Source: an uncultured Bacteroidota bacterium (GTDB taxonomy: Bacteria; Bacteroidota; Bacteroidia; Chitinophagales; Chitinophagaceae). From it: DNA of 5,213 nucleotides. The stretch lies in assembly GCA_946480675.1 (NCBI GenBank), contig CAMLKS010000203.1:1-5213 (forward strand), written 5' to 3'. This document shows, one piece after another, positions 1-5,213 of the stretch. The notes below the pieces were generated by a model. It was not told where the DNA came from. It saw nothing but the letters and a program-made list of their open reading frames with translations, and made no database searches. A program made the translations under genes and the position numbers. Every line of letters begins with the position of its first letter. Within the stretch, counting starts at the first letter, position 1.

Positions 1-1
1 C

Positions 2-1636
2 TTCTGGAAAGGCGAAATAGCCTACCGTATGCTACGCTTTGCCGATGCCACCAGCTATACAGAACGATTTGTGGCAATGGCCGGAGGGAGCAATAAGGCG
101 GAAGCACTAAGCACCACTGCTACTTTACAGAATGCTTATGTGAACCTGGGCTATGCCGCTATGGAGCAACGCAACTTTGCTGCAGCACAAACTTATTTCA
201 GCAAAGCACAAGGGCAGGTAGCAGACCCGGCCATGGCGCTGAATGCCGTGATACGTGAAGCCGATGCGGTATTCATGCAAAAAAACTATAGCAAGGCCAT
301 AGCCCTGTATGATAAAATAATAAGCGCCAACAGTGCCGATGCAGATTATGCACGTTATCAAAAGGCGATAGTGCTGGGTGTTACCGGCAGGCGCGCAGAG
401 AAAATAGCGTTGCTGCAAGGATTGATAAATAAAACACCGGCATCGCCCTATGCATATGACGCGCGTTATGAGCAGGCACTGGCTTATATAGAAGAAGATA
501 AATACCAACAGGCAATAACGGTATTGCAGCCTTTGACTACTGCACAGGAAAAGCGCAACCTGGCACCTAAGGCATGGATGAAAACAGGCTTTGCATACCA
601 GCAACTGCATATGAATGATAAGGCTATAGAAGCCTACAAACATATTGTAGCAGAATATCCTGCGGCTGAAGAGCGTGCTGCAGCGCTGGATGCATTGAAG
701 AGCCTGTATATAGAAACCAATGCACCGGATTCATACGCACAAGTGCTGAAGGAAAACAATATAGAAGGCGCCGATGATAACAGCCTGGATTCCGCATACT
801 ACAGCGCTGCCGAAAACCAGTTTGCTGCACAGCAATGGGATAAGGCGCGTACAGCTTTAGGTGCATACCTCAGCAAATACCCCAATGGCGTGTTTGCCAA
901 TAAGGCGCATTACTACAAGGCAGAATCGCACTATCAACTGAATGAAACGAAAGAGGCACTGGCAGAATATGATGCGGTACTGAATAATAACTGGAGCGAG
1001 TTTTCGGAGCGTAGTGCTGTGAAGGCTGCGAGTATTGCCTTCCTGAGCGATGACCATGCAAAGGCAATAACCTACTACGGTATGCTGCGCAACAGCGCCA
1101 TGAATAAGAACACGCTGCAGGATGCCTATAAAGGACTGATGAATAGCAGCTACATACTGAAGCGCTATGCAGAAGCTGCAGCATATGCAGATACAGTACT
1201 ATCGCTACCGGAACTGCCGGAGCAAGCCAACCTGGAGGCGACCTATATAAAAGCAATGGCACTGCAGCAGGATAACAAAGCAGAGCAAGCCCTGCCTATA
1301 TTCCAGAAGCTGGCAGCCAGCAAAAAGCAATCGGTAGCAGCGCAGGCCAACTACTATGTGGCTGAAATGCACTTTAAGAATGGCAAGCTGAAGGAAGCAG
1401 AAGAAACGGCCAATGCTACGATAAAACTGGCAAGCGGCAACGATAACCTGACGGTAAAAACATACATACTGCTGGCTGATATCCTTACGAAGCAAAACGA
1501 TTTCTTCAATGCCAAAGCATTGCTGCAAAGCATTGTAAAGAATACGAAGAATGACGACCTGAAAGCAGAGGCAAGCCGCAAGCTGGAAGAAGTAAAAGCT
1601 TTGGAGAAAAAGCAAAGCAAATTGTCGGAAGAATAA
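2..1636 (+). CDS. Large TPR-repeat protein, 3' part (5' end outside window)
   Basis: The reading frame is open from base 2; the codons before the first ATG (base 29) read FWKGEIAYR, a typical TPR-helix sequence, so that ATG is internal and the true start lies upstream. About 544 codons are visible. They are almost entirely antiparallel helix pairs of the TPR type, with the usual small/aromatic pattern (A-Y-x-x-A-x-x-x-Y/F-x-x-A-x-x-x-Y/L). Clear units lie near bases 134-208, 245-328, 350-439, 449-535, 563-661, 791-883, 893-985, 1100-1190 and 1235-1450, with a final pair near 1460-1540. The C-terminus is a charged Lys/Glu helix ending KLSEE. No catalytic motif is visible. TPR arrays are protein-binding scaffolds. 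Related Bacteroidota proteins are, as I recall, about 1000 residues long, secreted, and encoded directly before an outer-membrane barrel gene as here; a signal peptide cannot be checked. The next gene starts after only 9 bases, implying one operon. The fold is certain; the partner and role are unknown. Confidence 0.93.
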   Translation, partial: FWKGEIAYRMLRFADATSYTERFVAMAGGSNKAEALSTTATLQNAYVNLGYAAMEQRNFAAAQTYFSKAQGQVADPAMALNAVIREADAVFMQKNYSKAIALYDKIISANSADADYARYQKAIVLGVTGRRAEKIALLQGLINKTPASPYAYDARYEQALAYIEEDKYQQAITVLQPLTTAQEKRNLAPKAWMKTGFAYQQLHMNDKAIEAYKHIVAEYPAAEERAAALDALKSLYIETNAPDSYAQVLKENNIEGADDNSLDSAYYSAAENQFAAQQWDKARTALGAYLSKYPNGVFANKAHYYKAESHYQLNETKEALAEYDAVLNNNWSEFSERSAVKAASIAFLSDDHAKAITYYGMLRNSAMNKNTLQDAYKGLMNSSYILKRYAEAAAYADTVLSLPELPEQANLEATYIKAMALQQDNKAEQALPIFQKLAASKKQSVAAQANYYVAEMHFKNGKLKEAEETANATIKLASGNDNLTVKTYILLADILTKQNDFFNAKALLQSIVKNTKNDDLKAEASRKLEEVKALEKKQSKLSEE

Positions 1637-1645
1637 AACGAAAGC

Positions 1646-3391
1646 ATGAAGTTGAGAATAGTCTGCATACTGATATTGATGCTGGGGATGGCCTACCAGG
1701 CCGATGCCCAGCGTGCGAAGCGTAAGAAGCCTGTTAAAAAAGAAACAAGGGCCAAAGCTAAAACCAAAGCTGCAGCTAAGAAACCTGCAAAGAAAACAGC
1801 AGCCAAACAAAAGGCTAAGGCACGCACTGCAGCAAGTGGAGATACCACTACACTGAAGAGTACTACGATAGAGATCATTCAATCGTATAAGCCGGATGTG
1901 AAGATGGCACCCAAACCGGAAATGCAGCCATCGCTGCCACCTGCTGACAAGCGTGTGCCGCAGATGCACTATACCGTGCCACCGCAAAGCCTGTATTATA
2001 CCTACAGCTCTACACCGCTGCGCCCGTTGGCGCTGGGTAGAGATACGGTAGGGCTGGGCTTCCAGAACTATGTGAAAGTAGGCGGGGGTAACCTTTCTAC
2101 CCTGATGCTGGATGCCGGTATCGGGTCGCTGCATGGTAGCAACTACGAGTCGGCCATACATGTGCACCACCTGTCGCAATCTGGCAAGATAGAGAACCAG
2201 AAGAGCTCACTGACAGGACTGGAAGCAGAAGGAACGCTGCACACATCGAGCCATGCATGGCATGGTGCGCTGCATGTGTTGCGCAACCAGTATCATAATT
2301 ATGGCTACGACCACAACCTGTATGATTATACGGCATCGCAGGTAAGGCGTTCTTACACAGGCATGGGCCTGACTGTAGATATGCACAATGAAGATGATGA
2401 AAAGCCACTGAGCTACCATCCATCATTGGGTGTGCTGCTGTATGGCGATAACTACCAGGCATCTCAGCGCAAAGTGGATGTGAACATACCGGTGACGTAT
2501 AAAGTAGATACCGGCCTGAAGTTGGGACTAGGTATATTGGGCAGTTATACAAGACTTGATGATTCTACCACTATTTGGCGCGGTAGCCATATGTTCAAAA
2601 TAATGCCCTCAGTCAGCTTTCATAAACATGGCCTGAGCCTGGATGCAGGTTTATACCCTACACAGGGACAAACCAATTTTTACCTGCTGCCGGATGTAAA
2701 AGTAGGGTATACCATACCTAAAACACAGATAGGTATATACGCAGGCTGGCTGGGACAACTGCGCCAGAATACTTATGATGAGGTAAGCGGGCGTAACCCC
2801 TTTGTGGCTAACAGCTACAACCTGAAACAGACACATACGGATGAAATATTTGCAGGGCTGCAAACCAACATTGGCAGCCATATAACGCTGAGCGGAAGAG
2901 TAAGCTACTGGATGTTTGAGAACATGCCACTGTTTATAAACGATACGGGCAGCGATTACAAACAATTCTTTATAGCCTACGATAAAGTGAATGCCCTGTC
3001 GTTACAGGCTGCTTTGAGGTATCATGTGGCCAATACGTTTGCTGTGGGTGTCAGCGCTACTTATTATGGTTATAATGCCGATGCCTTCCGCCATGCATGG
3101 CACGAGCCCGGTGTGCGCATCAATGCCGACCTGCTGGTGCGCCCGATGCCGGAACTGGTGATAACGGGTTATGCTAGCATCATGAACGGCATCTATGCGC
3201 TGGAAAAAGGTGGCATCAGCCGCAAGTTGAGTGCGATAGCAGATATAGGCGGTAGCGCAGAGTATAGTTTTATACCCCGGTTGTCGACCTTTATACAGGT
3301 GAATAATATATTAAATAACCGCTACGAGCGCTGGTATGGCTATCAGGCATATGGTATCAATATAATAGGCGGTATCAGGTTTAAATTTTAA
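1646..3391 (+). CDS. Outer-membrane beta-barrel protein, TonB-receptor-like but without a plug domain
   Basis: This 581-residue protein begins with a signal peptide: basic n-region MKLR, hydrophobic core about residues 5-15, and probable signal peptidase I cleavage after ADA (residue 21). Residues 23-60 are an extreme Lys/Ala/Arg tract. Residues 70-130 form a Pro-rich linker (IEIIQSYKPDVKMAPKPEM, then a run with paired Tyr). From about residue 138 (GFQNYVKVGGGN) to the end, the sequence alternates as in amphipathic beta strands rich in Tyr and Gly. It ends IRFKF, the terminal aromatic residue expected of a BAM-folded outer-membrane protein. The last 45 residues (VNNILNNRYERW then GYQAYGINIIGG) closely resemble the end of TonB-dependent receptor barrels. 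No plug domain or TonB box is visible and the barrel is only about 440 residues, so active TonB-dependent transport is doubtful even though relatives are often labelled TonB-dependent receptor. The ATG is chosen because it gives an intact signal peptide. No strong Shine-Dalgarno site precedes it, as is usual in Bacteroidota. The substrate is unknown. Confidence 0.88.
   Translation: MKLRIVCILILMLGMAYQADAQRAKRKKPVKKETRAKAKTKAAAKKPAKKTAAKQKAKARTAASGDTTTLKSTTIEIIQSYKPDVKMAPKPEMQPSLPPADKRVPQMHYTVPPQSLYYTYSSTPLRPLALGRDTVGLGFQNYVKVGGGNLSTLMLDAGIGSLHGSNYESAIHVHHLSQSGKIENQKSSLTGLEAEGTLHTSSHAWHGALHVLRNQYHNYGYDHNLYDYTASQVRRSYTGMGLTVDMHNEDDEKPLSYHPSLGVLLYGDNYQASQRKVDVNIPVTYKVDTGLKLGLGILGSYTRLDDSTTIWRGSHMFKIMPSVSFHKHGLSLDAGLYPTQGQTNFYLLPDVKVGYTIPKTQIGIYAGWLGQLRQNTYDEVSGRNPFVANSYNLKQTHTDEIFAGLQTNIGSHITLSGRVSYWMFENMPLFINDTGSDYKQFFIAYDKVNALSLQAALRYHVANTFAVGVSATYYGYNADAFRHAWHEPGVRINADLLVRPMPELVITGYASIMNGIYALEKGGISRKLSAIADIGGSAEYSFIPRLSTFIQVNNILNNRYERWYGYQAYGINIIGGIRFKF
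1712..1825 (+). other. Lys/Ala-rich low-complexity tract coding for a basic N-terminal tail
   Basis: These bases encode residues 23-60 of the barrel protein, directly after the predicted signal peptide cleavage site. By count, 15 of 38 residues are Lys, 4 are Arg and 11 are Ala, with a single acidic residue (Glu33). Loosely repeated units of the type AKK-P-AKK resemble histone H1 tails. The DNA is correspondingly rich in short imperfect AAR/GCN repeats. The tail should be disordered and face the periplasm. Confidence 0.8.
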
Positions 3392-3458
3392 AAATTGCAG
3401 CCTGTTAGGCTAATGTTAGGGGTATTGTTTATTTTACACCCGATTTTAGAGGTTCATC
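3392..3458 (+). promoter_or_regulatory. Intergenic leader before the HU-SPOR gene, with small repeats and a weak hairpin
   Basis: This AT-rich gap of 67 bases holds three small structures. A short stem AGCCT/AGGCT lies at 3399-3403 and 3407-3411. The 7-mer TGTTAGG occurs twice, at 3403-3409 and 3414-3420, 11 bases apart, about one helical turn. A possible bulged stem pairs GGGGTA (3419-3424) with TAC-A-CCC (3435-3441), followed by GATTTT, which is terminator-like but weak. AGAGG at 3448-3452 sits 6 bases before the ATG and could act as a partial Shine-Dalgarno site. I found no convincing Bacteroidota promoter (TTG plus TAnnTTTG), so it is unclear whether the downstream gene is read through from the upstream operon or has its own promoter. 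Confidence 0.3.
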
Positions 3459-4424
3459 ATGGATGTTGCAAAATATATAGGGCTTTTTTTATTAAAGAAT
3501 AATACATGCCATATACACGGGCTGGGCAATATAGAATGGAGGGTAAAACCTGCATCCTATAACGGGCATAGCCTGGTGCCGGGCGTGCGCGAAGTAGTTA
3601 TTGCACCAACCGGGTTGGCCGATGATTCCCTGTCTAATTTCATAGCAACGAATGAACAGATAAGTATATCGAAGGCTACCAATGCGGTACGCGATTTCAG
3701 CATAGCTGCAAAGAACGACCTGCAGGCAGGTAAGGAAGTAACCATACCATCGCTGGGCAGCTTTGTAGAAGTAAACGGTAAGCTGCAATTCAACACAGCA
3801 CACTACCTGCTGGAAACTCCCGGCCCTATACCTGCCGAAAAGGGGAAACCTAAACGGGCAGAAGAAAGGCAAGCCGCACCGGCATATACTAATGAACCTG
3901 CCGCTGCATATGCCAACCCGATATCGGAGCCTACAGCGAATTATGAGTTGCCCGATGCACCTAAGCAAGGACTTAACTGGGGCCGCATCATACTACTGGT
4001 AATATTGCTGGCAGCCATAATAGGAGGTATAGGCTACGTGGTGAAGAACATGATGAGCACAGGTGGTGGCTATGACAACGGTAGCGATACCGCAACCAAA
4101 CAAGTGATACCTGCACCCGCACAAGACATGGCACCTGTAACGCCGGTAGTGGACAGCGCTGCGGTTGATACGGTAGCAACAGAGGTGGTAGCCCCCAACG
4201 GCACCATCAGCTTTAAGGTGATACTGAACACTTACGAGACAAAAGCCAAGGCTGAAAAGCGTATGAAGCAACTGCGCAACTACGGTAATAATGTAGAACT
4301 GGTGGTAGAAGATACCAACCAGTTTCACGTAGTGATGCCAGTAACGACACCTGCAGGTAATAAGCAGAAAATGCTGGATTCCCTGCGCAACAACTTCAAT
4401 CCTGACGGTGTGTTTGAACTGTAA
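3459..4424 (+). CDS. HU-CCDC81-type / transmembrane / SPOR-domain protein
   Basis: This 321-residue protein has four parts. Residues 1-55 resemble the first bacterial HU-CCDC81 domain (start MDVAKYIGLFLL, then CHIHGLGNIEW and a Pro/Val loop). Residues 56-115 resemble the second HU-like domain (LSNFIATNEQISISKATNAVRDF, then VTIPSLGSFVEVNGKLQF, matching the GxGxF beta turn of HU/IHF proteins). Residues 116-170 are a Pro/Ala/Glu-rich linker. Residues 177-195 are a single hydrophobic transmembrane segment (IILLVILLAAIIGGIGYVV) preceded by Arg176 and Lys169. Residues 197-248 are a second low-complexity linker, and residues 250-321 are a SPOR domain (FKVILNTYETKAKAEKRMKQL, then FHVVMP). With no signal peptide, the expected topology is HU domains in the cytoplasm and SPOR in the periplasm. 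SPOR domains bind denuded septal peptidoglycan, so a role at the division site is likely. The HU-CCDC81 family is related to the DNA-binding HU/IHF fold, but DNA binding by this branch is not established. The start is supported because the domain begins at this Met. Confidence 0.88.
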   Translation: MDVAKYIGLFLLKNNTCHIHGLGNIEWRVKPASYNGHSLVPGVREVVIAPTGLADDSLSNFIATNEQISISKATNAVRDFSIAAKNDLQAGKEVTIPSLGSFVEVNGKLQFNTAHYLLETPGPIPAEKGKPKRAEERQAAPAYTNEPAAAYANPISEPTANYELPDAPKQGLNWGRIILLVILLAAIIGGIGYVVKNMMSTGGGYDNGSDTATKQVIPAPAQDMAPVTPVVDSAAVDTVATEVVAPNGTISFKVILNTYETKAKAEKRMKQLRNYGNNVELVVEDTNQFHVVMPVTTPAGNKQKMLDSLRNNFNPDGVFEL

Positions 4425-4434
4425 TTGTTCAAAC
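4412..4434. terminator. Perfect inverted repeat at convergent gene ends, probable bidirectional terminator hairpin
   Basis: GTTTGAAC (4412-4419) and GTTCAAAC (4427-4434) form a perfect 8-bp stem around a 7-base loop. The loop contains the TAA stop of the HU-SPOR gene (4422-4424), and the last base of the right arm is the final base of the purD TAG stop on the other strand. Only 9 bases (4425-4433) separate the two stop codons, so the hairpin would form in both transcripts. Neither side has a T-run, so it is not a textbook intrinsic terminator; it may instead stabilise 3' ends or act with another factor. Confidence 0.5.
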
Positions 4435-5213
4435 TACATAAACTCATAACCAATATCGCGGCGGTAGTATTTACCCTCGTACTGGATGTGTGCTGCATTT
4501 TCGAATGATGTAGCCAGTGCGTTTTGCAGGTTTTTACCGTATGATGTAATGGCTATCACGCGGCCACCATTGGTAACAGTATGGCCATCTTTTATCGCTG
4601 TACCTGCGTGGAATAATATGCTATCGCGTACGCCTTCAAAACCGCTCATGGTTTTGCCCTTGGGGTAAGAACCGGGATAACCTTCGGATACCAGCATCAC
4701 GGTGCAGGCAGCACGCTCATCGTGCTTTACTTCCACTTCGTTCAGCCTGTTTTCGTGCATGGCTATGATGAGTTCTACCAAATCATTTTCAAGACGCGGC
4801 ATTACAACTTCGGTTTCCGGGTCGCCCATGCGGCAGTTATATTCTATTACATAAGGCTCACCTTTCACCTCTATCAGGCCAAAGAAGATGAAGCCCTGGT
4901 ATGTGATGTTTTCAGCAGCCAGCCCTTTTACGGTAGGCTCTATAATGCGGTCGGTCACCTTCTGCATAAAGTCGCCGGTAGCAAACGGAACAGGGGAGAT
5001 AGCGCCCATGCCACCTGTATTGGGGCCGGTATCGCCTTCGCCTATGCGCTTGTAATCTTTTGCTTCCGGCAGGCGCACATAGTGAGTGCCATCGCTCAGT
5101 ACAAATACCGATAATTCGATACCCGACAAAAATGCCTCTACCACTACCTTTTTACTGGCATCGCCAAACTGCGCTTCCTTTATCATGGTAGTACAGGTTT
5201 CTATGGCTTCGGT
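4434..5213 (-). CDS. purD: Phosphoribosylamine-glycine ligase (GAR synthetase), C-terminal part
   Basis: PurD catalyses the second step of de novo purine synthesis in the cytoplasm: 5-phosphoribosylamine + glycine + ATP to glycinamide ribonucleotide (GAR) + ADP + Pi. About 259 codons are visible, from TEAIETCTTM at the right edge to the stop. They correspond to roughly residues 165 onward of a family that is usually about 420-430 residues. The ATP-grasp region is clear: VVVEAFLSGIELSVFVLSDG, then AKDYKRIGEGDTG, the signature GPNTGGMGA (5001-5027), and the metal-binding strand EYNCRMGDPETE (4809-4844). The C-terminal domain follows (ERAACTVMLVSEGYPGSYPKG) and ends with YYRRDIGYEF, the normal family ending, so the 3' end is intact. 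The ATG whose first base is 5186 is an internal Met; the frame stays open to base 5213 and the N-terminal domain is outside the window. The gene converges on the HU-SPOR gene with 9 bases between stops, so it belongs to a different transcription unit. All motifs appear intact. Confidence 0.97.
   Translation of the reverse strand, partial: TEAIETCTTMIKEAQFGDASKKVVVEAFLSGIELSVFVLSDGTHYVRLPEAKDYKRIGEGDTGPNTGGMGAISPVPFATGDFMQKVTDRIIEPTVKGLAAENITYQGFIFFGLIEVKGEPYVIEYNCRMGDPETEVVMPRLENDLVELIIAMHENRLNEVEVKHDERAACTVMLVSEGYPGSYPKGKTMSGFEGVRDSILFHAGTAIKDGHTVTNGGRVIAITSYGKNLQNALATSFENAAHIQYEGKYYRRDIGYEFM

Noticed and set aside
29..31. ATG as the start of the TPR protein
   Set aside because: The frame continues upstream to base 2 with FWKGEIAYR, which fits the TPR helix pattern, so this Met is internal.
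125..643. 172-codon open frame on the - strand opposite the TPR gene
   Set aside because: Cys/Tyr/Ile-rich antisense translation with no domain; the TPR repeats on the + strand explain the sequence.
1736..1742. A6G run as a -1 frameshift slippery site in the Lys-rich tract
   Set aside because: In frame it reads AAA AAA GAA, so the phase is wrong for the A AAA AAG heptamer, and the zero frame continues into a complete barrel.
1712..1825. Lys/Ala tract as a separate histone-like gene or a fused DNA-binding domain
   Set aside because: It lies in frame directly after a signal peptide in an outer-membrane protein, so it should be exported; composition alone does not support a DNA-binding role.
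1205..2179. 324-codon open frame on the - strand
   Set aside because: It lies opposite two well-supported genes and crosses their junction. Its translation is rich in Cys, His, Arg and Gln with no recognisable domain, as expected of an antisense shadow.
4722..5114. 130-codon open frame on the + strand opposite purD
   Set aside because: purD on the - strand is unambiguous here; the + strand translation shows no family features and has no plausible start signal.
5184..5186. ATG on the - strand as the start of purD
   Set aside because: It falls inside the ATP-grasp domain and the frame is open to the window edge; family proteins have about 165 more residues before this point.

Overview
The window looks like chromosomal DNA of a Bacteroidota bacterium, most likely from the Chitinophagaceae or a near relative. 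The lineage call rests on three things: a HU-CCDC81-type / transmembrane / SPOR protein, a TPR protein followed at once by a TonB-receptor-like outer-membrane barrel, and a PurD that reads like Bacteroidota PurD. Isoleucine is mostly encoded by ATA. This is recognition by eye; no database search was run.

Layout: (1) bases 2-1636, + strand: the 3' part of a large TPR-repeat protein whose 5' end lies outside the window. (2) 1646-3391, + strand: an outer-membrane beta-barrel protein with a signal peptide and a very Lys/Ala-rich mature N-terminus. It starts 9 bases after the TPR stop, so the two are almost certainly co-transcribed. (3) 3392-3458: a 67-base gap with small repeats and a weak hairpin. 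(4) 3459-4424, + strand: a single-pass inner-membrane protein with two N-terminal HU-CCDC81-like domains and a C-terminal periplasmic SPOR domain. (5) 4412-4434: a perfect 8-base inverted repeat lying across the ends of two convergent genes, probably a shared terminator hairpin. (6) 4434-5213, - strand: the C-terminal part of purD (phosphoribosylamine-glycine ligase), running off the right edge.

The three + strand genes all point to the cell envelope: a TPR scaffold that is probably periplasmic, an outer-membrane barrel, and a protein that could connect cytoplasmic DNA or protein partners to septal peptidoglycan. Whether they act together is inference. purD is an unrelated purine biosynthesis gene facing them. 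I saw no mobile element, CRISPR array, tRNA, rRNA or defence system. The items most worth a second look are the HU-TM-SPOR architecture, the histone-H1-like basic tail on the barrel protein, the pairing of TPR protein and plugless barrel, and the strong ATA bias.
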